Source: Undaria pinnatifida | Lineage: Eukaryota > Sar > Phaeophyceae > Laminariales > Alariaceae | Direction: 5' to 3' | Length of the DNA: 64,000 bases | NCBI GenBank assembly: GCA_012845835.1 | Contig: JABAKD010000016.1 | Span: 3,094,359-3,158,358, forward strand | Shown: piece after piece, positions 52,531 through 63,100 of the stretch | Position numbering within the stretch: position 1 is the first letter of the stretch | How the letters are laid out: each line of letters starts with the position of its first letter | Made by a program: the position numbers and the translations under genes | The notes under the pieces: model-generated | What the model saw: the letters and a program-made list of their open reading frames with translations, nothing else | Told to the model about the DNA's origin: nothing | Databases searched by the model: none

Positions 52531-53209
52531 TGTTTTATAGGGCTTAGTTTGGGTAAGCTATTGGTTAACCAGTTGCAAGTGGTCAAACGGACTAGTACCC
52601 CACTAATTCCTCAACAAATGGCGTCGTCGACAGACCATGGGTTTTTGGGTCCTGGGTTCGATCCCCACCATCCACAATAATAAACTTTTCAGATTTTCCC
52701 CATGTCGAACTTGAAAAATATACTCTTCCTGGTATCCCCAGGAAATGAAACGGCTTGGATAATGGCAGAAGTCCGCCGTATATCCGGCCGACCTGCTATC
52801 CCGCCGTTTCAGGGGGGGAGAGTGTTATAAAGCATAGTTTTGGTAAGCTATTATTGGTGAACATTTTGCAAGTGGTCAAACGGACTACTACCCCACTAAT
52901 ACTTCAACAAATGGCGTCGTCGACAGACCGTGGGTTTTTGGTTTTTGGGTCGTGGGTTCCATCCCCACCATCCACAAGAATAAAGTTTTCAGATTCTCCC
53001 CATCCATGTCGAACTTGAAAAAATTCTCTCCCTGGTACCCCCAGGGAATGAAACGGCTCGGATATTGACAGAGGTCCGCCGTATATCCGGCCGACCTGCT
53101 GTCCCGCCGTTTCAGGGGGGGAGAGTGTTATAAAGCTTAGTTTGGGTAAGGTATTGGTTAACCTTTTGCAAGTGGTCAAACGGACTAATACCCCACTAAT
53201 TCCTTTACA
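52531..53209 (+). mobile_element. TRIM-like element: three ~85-bp LTRs and two ~215-bp internals
   Basis: Near-identical ~85-bp repeats start TGTTATAAAGCTTAGTTTGG (52531, with small changes; 52823; 53126) and end in ...ACA. Before the second and third sits CAGGGGGGGAGAG, a polypurine tract. Two bases after the first and second comes TGGCGTCGTCGACAGACC, in the place of a tRNA primer-binding site. Internals also contain GGGTTCGATCCCCACC and a GAAACGGC ... GCCGTTTC inverted pair. No coding capacity. The LTR-internal-LTR-internal-LTR layout matches the recombination products known for TRIMs. No TSD was found. Confidence 0.7.
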
Positions 53210-53227
53210 TTTGAGCATACATGCGTT

Positions 53228-53450
53228 AAAAATAAAGCGGGCTCAACTGCTGAGAGCGCGTTGCAGCGTGGGTAGGCGCGATTCGATGCGAGTCGACGAG
53301 GAAAGAATGAAGGGCTGGGTGAAGCCTTGTCGCGATATCATATGAACGCGCGCAAGGTAGTGGAGAGTGGGGAGGGGGCAGAAGAGTCTGTGGTGATCCC
53401 GCATCTGATTACGGTTAGGGAGAGGAGGGGAAAACAGAAAGAAAAAGCGC
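53228..53450 (+). mobile_element. SINE S2-type body fragment
   Basis: CAACTGCTGAGAGCGCGTTGCAGCGTGGG, GATGCGAGTCGACGAGG, and GATCCCGCATCTGATTACG match the S2 body. The head is missing. Confidence 0.6.
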
Positions 53451-53961
53451 AAAGATGATGAATGGGATTATGAGCACAAAAAAACGATAGGCCCTGAACC
53501 CTATATATACCTATGATACATGGAAGTATGTGTTGTAGTACCAGGTACTTCGACTTGATGGCTTTCTCGACACCCCGCCTGGTTGCTGCGTGTGTGTGAT
53601 CCACAGGTGGTGTCATCATTCGTGTTACCTTTTTCATGAAAACGTAAATTATCGACGACGACGGGCTTTTGTTTTTTAGCGTTTTAGCTATTTCGTACAT
53701 CATTAGTAATAATACCAACTGTTAACAGTAGTGGTTCTTGTAGTTCTAGTTGTTGTGATTATTTGATCGGAATGCTGCACGGTAATGATTCTCTGACAAT
53801 AAACCGCACGCAGCTACTACAGGTTATAGGCGAGACACATGGAGCCGCAAGCGGAGCGCCCCCCATCGAACTCACTCACTCACCACGATGATGACGCTGC
53901 ATACTTCTTCGTATAGACTAGAGAAGAGACGAAGTGTTGCCGAGTCTGTTTGTTTGTGGTC
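53451..53961. other. no gene seen
   Basis: Mixed sequence between the SINE fragment and family A copy 9. A reverse frame at 53338-53718 has no recognisable domain. Confidence 0.35.
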
Positions 53962-54195
53962 TTATTATAAAAATAAAAATGCAATCCAGCTGCTGTGAGA
54001 TCGAAGATTTTGTCGAAACTCATCTTTGCAAGCTGTGTGTGATACTCCGATCGCGCGTAGTACTGGGGGCGTCCTCATTGAGGATTGTTGTTGTTCTCAC
54101 ATTAACTCGCATGATCAAGTCCGTGGTCACAGGACAAGCTCCAGTCACTCTGGAGCTGAGGAATATAGGTCGGCGAGTCCCCTTGGAACTACATA
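53962..54195 (+). mobile_element. Family A, copy 9, left segment split by family F
   Basis: TTATAAAAATAAAAATGCAATCC through CTCCGATCGCGCG and GTCCTCATTGAGGA, then the family F insertion (54072-54166). It resumes at ATATAGGTCGGCGAGTCCCC and ends where family B copy 9 starts. Confidence 0.75.
54072..54166 (-). mobile_element. Family F mini-retroposon, reverse strand, with empty sites elsewhere
   Basis: The reverse complement reads AGCTCCAGAGTGACTGGAGC (hairpin with 8-bp stem), TTGTCCTGTGACCACGGACT, GTTAATGTGAGAACAACAAC. It interrupts CCTCATTRAGGATATAGGTCGG, intact in the other family A copies. TGAGGA-like bases flank both sides, but part of this may belong to the element. Confidence 0.75.
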
Positions 54196-54540
54196 AACAT
54201 ATATATAAATAATATTCCTCGAATATAGAGCCATTCCTTGGTGTCATGGACTTTGGTCCGGAGTTTTTTGTCTCGGCCTAAGTATGCGATTCGCGGAACT
54301 GTAATTCTCGGTCGAATATGGCTTGGTTCGAGCGCCGCCTTCGGGGGGCGGCTCCAACGCCCCTCGCCCTGCCGTGTCCGTTCCGCACATCGACGTGAAC
54401 GCGGACGGGCGCCGAGCGAGACGAGCGAGTGTCGAGGAGGAATTTTGGAAAAAATGTTGAATCTTAATGGCTGCAACGCCTGAATGATTTACAAAATTGG
54501 CATCATTTCCAACCGGTACGCGATAATTTTTGGAATTTTG
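54196..54540 (+). repeat. Family B, copy 9
   Basis: CCATTCCTTGGTGTCATGGAC, GCGATTCGCGGAACTGTAAT, the C-run/TTCG/G-run hairpin at 54335-54360 and GGAGGAATTTTGGAAAAAATG. It joins family C directly at TTTTGCG/TACCGGGTGAG, missing the linker seen in the other two composites. Confidence 0.8.
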
Positions 54541-55216
54541 CGTACCGGGTGAGAACAGCAGTATGTACGACGAGCATGAACGCCAACTGACGGCATTGGC
54601 AAACACACAACATCAGGTGCATGCAGCAGCAGTAGCCGAAGGGCGAAACTTCTAGCACATACTGCAGCAACTAGTAGCAACCAGAACCACAGCAGATAGC
54701 TCAAAGTGCAGTACGAGTGCAGTTGGCAAGTTTAGTCGTACACGCATCACTCTGTCCAATAGTCTAAATATAACAGCATTAGGTAGAAGAGCCGTCTCTT
54801 CGGCCTTCGGCCTTGGCTTTAGCACGGCCGCTGACACTCCAGGCAGCCTCTGCTGTAGGCATGAACGAGTGCGGTTGATTCGCAGCGAACTATCCCGCTG
54901 TGCTCGCCTCTATGTGGCCATTGTCCATGCCATTTCATGTCACCTCCCTTCTGTTTTGAGCTCGTCGTCGTGCCGTCGAGGTACGAGGGAACCCGTACGT
55001 ACTGGGTGAGAACAGCAGTATGTACGACGAGCATGAACGCCAACTGACAACATTGGCAAACACACAACATCAGGTGCAGCAGCAGTAGCCGAAGGGCGAA
55101 ACTTCTAGCACATACAGCAGCAACTAGTAGCAACCAGAACCACAGCAGATAGCTCAAAGTGCAGTACGAGTGCCGTTGGCAAGTTTAGTCGTACACGCAT
55201 CACTCTGTCCAGTATA
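54541..55216 (+). repeat. Family C array, one and a half units
   Basis: Half unit from GTACCGGGTGAGAACAGCAG, then one full unit from about 54775. Same content as 13998-15381. Confidence 0.85.
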
Positions 55217-56565
55217 TAACAACCGTTTTATGTTCATATTGATGGAGAAAAAAATACCAGGTCGTATTACATTCATTTCCTGTAAGAATGATACGTCGTA
55301 CGAGCGGACGTTCTGATTCTGGTGCCGTGAGACCATCGAGCACACCGCATGTTTTACCCAAACAAGAGCCAACAAGAGGCAGCGCACAGGGGCCCCCAAC
55401 AGAGAGACACGTGACAACCACGGCCAGCTGTCGGTCGCGTAATTGTCCGGTGGTCCGTGCTTCGGTGGGTGTATCGGAAGTCGTTCGTAGTACTGCTGTT
55501 GATCGTCGAAAAACCACGTGGCATCGTGCTGGTGGTAAGACTCGCCAGTAGACCCCCCAAAATTTATTTACCTTTTCTTTTTCTTGGCCCCATGCACCCA
55601 TTTACTTCCTTTCCTTTCTCTTCTTTGTTTCTTTTTTCCAATTGACTTGCGTCTGTTGTGCGCATGCGTCGCGATAGATACCACGTGTAATATATACGTG
55701 GTAGTCTTTCTTGGTTGGCAAGCGGTTTAGTCGGTTTTCCCAGGCGCGAGTAATGAGACGTATGCACCGGTATGGACCTGGCACATCGTAGACTGACTCC
55801 CGATTTCACTTTTATATGTTTCTGGTGGAGGCATGAATTGCGTCAGCTGTGATTTATGCGTGTACCACCTTTGGTTTGTGTTTTTCCCCTAGGGTATTCC
55901 TCAGCTCCAGAGTGACTGGAGCCTGTCCTGTGACCACGGACTTGATTATGCAAGTTAATGTGAGAACGACAACAACAACAACAACAACAACAACTGAAAT
56001 ATTGCCTGTTTCTTGACCTTTCAGCTGCTTCCTGCAAACTTGGTTTTTCTGCCAACACGATTTTGAACCTTTTCGCGATTTTTTCTTCTTTTTTGTCTAG
56101 TAAGTTGAACTTCCTACTGCCGCTATTTAATAATTGCCGCCTGACAGCTGTGCATTAGTTGCGGAACGGTCCAGCTATAGCTTTTCTTTGATTCGCACCA
56201 TTTGTTTTGCACTTGACGAAGCTTCAGCGGCTGAGATCTGGGCTTGGCTCATCAGCTCGACACCGCCCAGCACCCCATCGCAGCGCTATAGCTTACAGCA
56301 ACGAAGCGCCGTGCAGAGCCCTGCGGCTCAGCTCAGCAGCGCACCGCTAGCTCAGCAGAGCGACGCGCTATGCTTTGCCGTGCTCTGCCATCGCGGTCGT
56401 TCGTGATTCATGATATCTAAAACTCCGCGTACGCTGATATTTAGGTACTCGGCGATTTATTCTATACATATCGCGTCAACCATCGTAATATCATACAATA
56501 TGGGGGAGGGAATGTAATCTCTACGCGAAGATCCTGTTTTTTTTTAATCATTTGTCAGCCGGCCG
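55217..56565 (+). repeat. unique middle of the composite repeat, copy 2
   Basis: Colinear with 15382-16715, including the family F insertion (55903-55994) at the same place with a longer CAA tail. That insertion therefore predates the duplication. Confidence 0.8.
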
Positions 56566-56905
56566 CCCCGGTGGTCTATTAATAATAGTGGTTTTACCCT
56601 CGAATACTACTAACGTTTGGTTGTCCTTGAGTTCGACACCCACCACGATGAGATTTGACTTTATTTGCAAAAATGCAAAAAAAAAAAAACAGGCATCAAT
56701 CAACTGCTGAGAGCGCCTAGCAGCGTGGGTTGGCTCGACGCGAGTCGACGAGGGAAGAAAATGCTGAATTCTCCTGGCGGTAAAAATGAAAGCACGTGCC
56801 GAAGTGGGGAGGGAGGAGGAGGGCCCGCTATTGACCCCGGATCTGAGTTAATACTGGGAGGGAGCGCGAGAGTGGTGCGGGGATAATAAATGGGATGAAG
56901 AAGAA
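56566..56905 (+). mobile_element. SINE subfamily S2 in composite copy 2
   Basis: Same position, head and body as 16716-17060 (GCCGGCCGCCCCGGTGGTCT, GAGTTCGACACCC, GAGCGCCTAGCAGCGTGGG). Confidence 0.7.
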
Positions 56906-57727
56906 AAATGTTGCAAAGGTATATTATTATTACTACCAGTAAATAATATGTCAGTCTCTAGGAAATACGCACGACACTATCAGCAGTCGTCATGGTAGAG
57001 ACACTCCGGATATTATGCATTGAGGGGACGCGTCCAATTTCGACAACGTGAAAGCCCCCACGAAGAAAAGACAGCAGACATACATATCCCACCTTCCCGA
57101 GAAAAAACAGAGAAGAAGCGCTACGCCAACCTCCCGTACGAGCAAAGCCACCCCCGCACCAATCTTAGACAACGCCGCCTCAACGAGAGATCGCCCTCCT
57201 CTTCTACGTTTTCCTCCTCGCCCGCGACCACGCAGACCAATCAATGCGACAGCCTTCACGTAACAAACAAAGCAATCTTCTTCCAAAACCTCGCCGGCTG
57301 ACATGTCCTCATGTCGACGTTTGATGCAAACCGACTTTGCATCCTGTCAACTTCGAACCTCCATTGCCACGGGGGCAGCAGTGCAGTCTCTTCATTAATG
57401 CCAAGGCCTCTTTTGTTCCGCCTAGAGGCGACGCAGGTTCTCAATAATACTCTTTTCGGTATTTTTGTTTGATAGACGCCAACTTTTACTTGACGGCGCT
57501 AATAGTTTGTTTCGCCTATCCTTGCCTTCTTTATTGTATAATATTACGTTTTTTCTTTTGTCAAAGCATGACTTTCATAATCCCATGTTCGTATGAAACT
57601 CTTGGCATTACTTTAAAGTTCAATGCATGCCAAATCGGACAGCTACACCTTAAGTGGTCGAAGTGCTGCCCTGCCCTACCCGAAGCATGGGCGCCGGCGA
57701 ATGCCGGCGCCCATTCGGAGCCCTTGT
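56906..57727 (+). repeat. Family M with terminal GC hairpin, copy in composite 2
   Basis: Colinear with 17064-17891. Hairpin at 57689-57712, terminus CCCTTGT at about 57727. Unlike copy 1 it is followed by unrelated sequence, which marks the composite's right end. Confidence 0.8.
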
Positions 57728-58033
57728 AACAGTGTATTATTATGTAGTATAAGACCAAAGCTGACGCCCAATTGCGTCGCTTTCGTTTTTTTTTATCCAT
57801 GATGGATTATTACCAAGAAAAATAGTACAATCATTGTTCAACAACAATTGTTGTCTTTTGTTTGTTTGGTTTCTTCATTTCATTTTTCCGTTATCCTCGC
57901 ACTACTCGTATGATACCCCCTACTATATGCTCTGGCGCCCCCTCCCAGTAGTACAACTCAGAACCGCGCTCATGTAATACGTAGCGGGCCCTCCTCCCCA
58001 ATACGTATGATCGCCTTCATTTCTATCGTAAGA
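57728..58033. other. no gene seen
   Basis: AT-rich to mixed. A short palindromic ATTGTTCAACAACAATTG at about 57831. No coding domain. Confidence 0.4.
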
Positions 58034-58041
58034 ATAATTCA

Positions 58042-58557
58042 TAGGGCTGGGTACTGGCGCTGCGCGCCAGTACAAGTTATACTGGCTGCGTCAGCAGCCA
58101 GTATACTGGATCCGGTCAGTATACTGGTGGCGCGGCGAAGCCGCGCGGTCGCGGCTGCGCCGCGACCATCGGCCCCCCCCGGCTGGTGAGGGGGCCTCGC
58201 CGGAGGCGAATTTTTACGCGATTTGGCTTCACTAGAGCATAAAAAATGAGTGATTTTGGCTCATATGACAGAGGCACTTTTGTGGGGAAAACGGCACTAA
58301 AATTCGAGTTCAACGCCCAAATATGTACCGATTTTCAACATGGAGGATGTGTAGAATGTAGCACAAATCTTTAACTTTGCAACGTCCATTCAGCAGGCAG
58401 CCTGAAGCTATGGGTTTCCGCTGGTTCTTGAGGCGTATATTGGGATCTTCGTCTATATGCGAATGTACTGGTGTACTGGCAGGTCGGTTTACCAGTATCA
58501 GGATACTGCCAGTACTAGTACTACTGGCAGTACGTACTGGTTCAGTACCCAGCCCTA
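58042..58557. mobile_element. hAT-like non-autonomous element with a hairpin array
   Basis: Inverted ends TAGGGCTGGGTACTG and CAGTACCCAGCCCTA are flanked by a perfect 8-bp duplication ATAATTCA (58034-58041 and 58558-58565). An 8-bp duplication with TAGGG/CAGGG-type ends fits the hAT superfamily. The left 170 bp is a row of perfect hairpins (58050-58210). The right 90 bp is again rich in TACTGGC/GCCAGTA words. The interior is non-coding. Confidence 0.85.
58049..58210. repeat. array of consecutive perfect GC-rich hairpins
   Basis: In order: TACTGGCGC-TGC-GCGCCAGTA; ATACTGGCTGC-GTCA-GCAGCCAGTAT; the palindrome CCAGTATACTGG-type around 58100-58126; GCGCGGC-GAA-GCCGCGC; GGTCGCGGC-TGC-GCCGCGACC; and GCCTC-GCCG-GAGGC. 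Stems are 5-11 bp with three- or four-base loops. Confidence 0.9.
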
Positions 58558-58744
58558 ATAATTCAGCAATTTTTCTTGCTTCGTTGACTCGCTCGCGTCG
58601 AATTACACACCACGACAACATAAAAAGAATAAAAGAGAAGCAACAGCCGGTCTTCTGTGGAGACCACGCATTATGAGTATGCACAAACTCCGCAACATCA
58701 TGGTCCAGCGTATCTTTTTTTTTATTGTTAAAATAGCTTTGTAG
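58558..58744. other. no gene seen
   Basis: Sequence between the hAT-like element and family J. A reverse frame at 58310-58765 overlaps the element and is not supported as a gene. Confidence 0.35.
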
Positions 58745-58872
58745 AGCGTTGGGCTGCGAAAGCAACTGAGTTAAATCGACACACGACGCGTATAAAAATA
58801 CGTGGAAGTGTGGGTAGCCGAAGCTTTATTTTTCCCCATCCGCCGGAGGATTCAAAAAAAAAAAAAAAAAAA
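58745..58872 (+). mobile_element. Family J short retroposon, 5'-truncated, with poly-A tail
   Basis: Starts AGCGTTGGGCTGCGAAAGCA and ends CCGCCGGAGGATTC followed by about 18 A. Lacks the first ~20 bp of the 52.3-kb copy. The A tail supports retroposition. Confidence 0.75.
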
Positions 58873-60120
58873 TGCATGCTCACGTGCGTAGTGATACAGA
58901 TACAGCAGTGAGTGGGTACCCCGATATAAGAGCTCCGGGATGAGAGCGTTCGGGGTCAAATCGGCATGTCCCGCCTGTAGTAAAAACTGTCTATTTCCCA
59001 CTACAGGTAAGAGAATTTTTAATGTGTAGCTAAGAGCGCGTTTTTCGGCTTGTCACGAGGCGCTCTTAAATCGTGGTACCCACTGCTCTAGTACCTGTTT
59101 GTGTGGGAAAACTGATGCAACTCAAGCAACACGAAGATTGCAGAAGCGCGGGGTAAAATTAAATTGCAGTAAATGAAAGCTGAGCTGTGCCCGCACTTGC
59201 AGAAATGTTTGACGCGCCCGTATATGATACGTGCGGGCATACTTCGTACCGGGGCATGCAGTAGTATTAATATTAATAGTAGCACCGTATACGTAATGCA
59301 TGGGAACAGGGCAACAATAGGACGATAGTTTTGTCGGCTTTTGCAAACACTCTGATCCAACCCGGATCTGACCCTGTAAACTTACACTCTAGGTATAATA
59401 CGCCGTTACCGCCGGAGAGGTCGTGAGCGCGAAAGGACAACCGGAATACGAAAACATGTAGTTTTGGTTAGTTTTTGTATATTTTGGCGGATGGATGGGG
59501 AAATATAAAGGTTCCAATAACCTCGCCACACTCGAGGCTTCCACGTTGTATTTTCACACACGACGACTTGTGTCAATTTATCTCAATTGATTACAGTCCA
59601 GCGCTGCTATCTAACGTGTCCTTCAGTTGTTCCACCGTGGTAGTAGTAGCGGCAGCGCGAGCTCTCCCACGAAACACCAAACATCTACCATAATGATGCC
59701 GCTAATAATACTGCTGTTGCGATGAGTTTCAACAGTTTGTTGCTGTTGTTGTTCTACTTTGCAGCAAGCAGCTGTTTTTTTAGTGCCGTTTTGTACACAA
59801 CAACTAGTAGTGCAACATCGGCCGGTCGCCCCGGTGGTTTATTAGTAACAATAATGAATGGTCGATTGCAAGTCGGAAACACGATGCGGATGAAGCGCAC
59901 GACAGCAATCATATCAAGCTCCGTAATGCGTCGCCGCCCGCAAACTCCCCATACCTGTCCCACCCCCCACCCCTGCCCCCCCCCCCCCCCTTCTCTCCTC
60001 CTCTCCCCCCTCCTGCTTCCCCCTTGCCCTCCCTCGGACTTCCAAAAAAATTAAGCAACAATTAAAAATGTACAAATCATTAACCTTGTCCCCCCTGCAC
60101 CCCCCTCCGCCCTCCCCCGC
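58873..60120. other. upstream region of the lipoxygenase-like gene
   Basis: A SINE head (GGCCGGTCGCCCCGGTGGTT) is at 59820-59840 without a recognisable body. A C-run and pyrimidine-rich stretch (59965-60040) and CCCCCCTCCGCCCTCCCC (60100-60118) precede the gene. No TATA-type promoter could be picked with confidence. Confidence 0.45.
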
Positions 60121-60171
60121 ATGCGTCAATTACTTGACAAACTTCTTTCGCAAAAACTACACTACAGATGA
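60121..60171 (+). promoter_or_regulatory. upstream ORF overlapping the start codon (ATGA)
   Basis: ATG at 60121 opens a 16-codon frame whose TGA stop (60169-60171) shares bases with the main ATG (60168-60170). If present in the mRNA, it would allow stop-restart coupling and could damp translation. The transcript start is unknown. Confidence 0.4.
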
Positions 60172-63100
60172 GCAACTCCAGTGCCATCAAGGCAATGGTG
60201 GCCCTAACCTCCTTTACGGCTACCTCGGCTTTCGTCGCACCCGCCCACCTCGGCAAGATCATCTCCAACCCGACGGTGCCGGCGCCCAACACTGACCGCG
60301 CACCCTCGTCCACGGGCCGCGGTGCCGCCGTGGCACCCCTTTCTGCCTTCTCCTTTTCGTCGATCACCGACATTTTCAGCCGTGAGTTACCCCCCCCCCC
60401 CCCCCGCGCGCGCGCGCGCGCCATCAACAGCAATAATGTGTGTATGTGCGCACAGTCGTGGTTCCTCTCTACAACGCCGGTATGTGCCAACCAGAAACGC
60501 CGGCACTTGATAGCGGCAACCGGCACTATTTCCTCACACACACGGGCAACGACCCACCCTGAGGCCGTGGCGAAGCCGCGGCGCCCTTCTTTTTCCCCGT
60601 TTTTTTGTTTGTTTTTAAAGCATGACCCGCTACATTTTTAGCCGTGAGTGGCTGGGGGTCGTTTTCCCCGCTGTGGCAGGCCTACCGTATAAAGCGATCC
60701 AAATGTGGTCTACTGTATAAAGCGATCCGAACGATTAGGGCGGGGAGTTGGCTCACCGGCGACCAAGCCTATGGTGGGGGGTCACTTTTGGGGGAGTTAA
60801 TTCGCGATAGCTCGGGGTCCCTCGCGCGAGTAACCCCTCCCCCCCCGTTCCCTTTTGCGTCTCAAGATTTCGTGCTTCTTTTTTCCTTTTTTTCGATATG
60901 AATCCCCAATGGAATGGAAAAGCTACGTGAATGCTGCACCAATAGAAATCACCCCCGACGAAGTCATCTAGTCCGTGTGGTATAGAGTATTAGAGTCACT
61001 CGTGCGAGTGGTGAAAACCCGGAAGCGGAAGAGGGGGTACCCCCGTCCCCTTAAAATATGCATATAATAATTAGCCTCGGTGGTAAAACATTATGTGTAT
61101 ATTGGGGTTGGCGTTGGGTGGCAACGACGCTGTAAAACATGCCAATCGCTGCGTGAGCTAGACAACCAGGCTACCGTTTTTTTGTTTCTTGTTTTTCGGC
61201 GGTCACATGATGGCTATCGAGTTAGATCATATTGTGCGGGGTGGAGAACCCTAACTCCGCACAAGGGGGATGATCGCATCACGCAGTGTGAATGTGGCAA
61301 GGCACCCACGAGGCAGTTGAATAGTAATACCCACTGCTGTCTATGGAGTGGTCACACCAGAAAACAAAGTAACTCATTGGCGTTGACATCCATTAGCAAC
61401 AAAGTAGGCACGAGATGCAGAAGTCCGTCTTCCGAGCGGTTCTTGGAAGGATACAGTTCATCCTTGATGCGCCTCGCCGAACCCCTCACGGCGCTTCGCG
61501 CTTGGTGCAAGCCATGTCTGCCTGCTTGGTGCAAACCCGACGTGCTCCGTCCCGACATAGTAGGGATGCGAGGGTCTATGGTCGTACGACTACGGCCGTG
61601 CACAAACTGAGCACACACCCAACCGTACGTAGTCATGCATGCATGGTCGTCGGTCTGAAGTAAGGAATCTCAGAACAAAAAAAAAGTGCACCTCTATCCA
61701 ACGCATGTGTCCTTTCAGAACACATTCATTGCTGTGCCGGCTTGTCTTGGGCTCGTGTCTCAAAAAAAAAAAGGCACGTACTACGATAGAGCAGGTGGCA
61801 CTTTTCGTCCAAAATGGTTTCTGGGTGACGGGGTGTTGCGATTTGTCGTGCTCCCCGGATCCCTTCGGCAACTATGCAGACCCTACTTCAAAACAGCATC
61901 CACCACTTGACAATATCATCCATCCATGAAGGATATTTTGATGTAGGGTCTGCATATTGCCGAAGGGATGCAGGTAAAACGGGGGGCACGATGAATCGGG
62001 TGTCGTACATTATTGTGTTTTTCACAATGAATGGATGGAACTAACCTTAACCCTACCATCCCTAGATGAATCGCAACATGGGGCGCTCCTTACAACCCAA
62101 AGTCGTCGGAAAATACGAGCTATATATGTGTGTTTCTTTAACATGATTCTCGATGTAGACTATAATAATACCTATAACCCAAAATCGTCGAATAAATAGG
62201 TGTGTGTGTGTGTGTGTTTTTCACCTACACCTACCTGGGCCATGGGATTTTTCGTCCGGTAGCAGTTTTGTTCTTCTCCCCACGAGTTTTTGCGTTAAAA
62301 ATGTGTTCACGCCTGTACAATTGGAAAGCCTAATTGGGGACAAATTTACTTGAAGTTACAATAGGGAACAATACTTGAAGCTAGTACAGGGTTAAGCTCC
62401 CACCGTGAGAACCTCAGAAAAAAAAATGGTGCACCTCTATCGTAGCAGGCGTCAAAGATCATTTTTCTGGTCCTGGTCCTGGTCCTGTTCTATTTTTTAT
62501 TTTTATTTTTCCCCTGGAGCAGGCGCCGAACGCGAAACCGGAACCTGCCTCCCGCAAGATGAGAAGGCCGACCAGGCGGCCCGCAAGAAGCAGCTCGAGA
62601 CGGCGCGGTCGGAATACAAATGGAACATGGAGGTGAGCTGCTGTGCCGATCCATTAACGGACCCACCGACGAAGTAGTGTGAAATTAAAGGTGGGGGACA
62701 CAGAGTGCTCCCTGCAGGTCTGCCAATTGAGCAGGTCTTCGGAGAGTACTCGCTTTCGTTCCTTCGTAGAGATGTAGCTTTATTCGTTTCCACCAGAGCC
62801 CGGGATAGCTTCTGAGATCGGAGGCGCGTGCCTCCGATCTAATTCCTAACTTCCCCGAATATAAACCGCCAACCTTATCATACGAAACCCATCCAAATGA
62901 TCTCAAATTCGGATACCTACAGGCCTTTCGAGGCCGTATCTTAACAGTAGTGTATCACATCGGACTCGCGATGTAGATCATCCACAGATCAAATATCTGA
63001 CTAATACGCTGCAACATAATGCACGACATAATGTAATAACGTATCACATTGGACAGATGACGGTCTAGATCATCTATAGAACCTATACCAGGCATCTGTT

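Noticed and set aside
52640-52672. tRNA gene suggested by GGGTTCGATCCCCACCA
   Set aside because: No matching acceptor, D and anticodon arms at proper distance. The motif lies inside the repeated TRIM-like internal.
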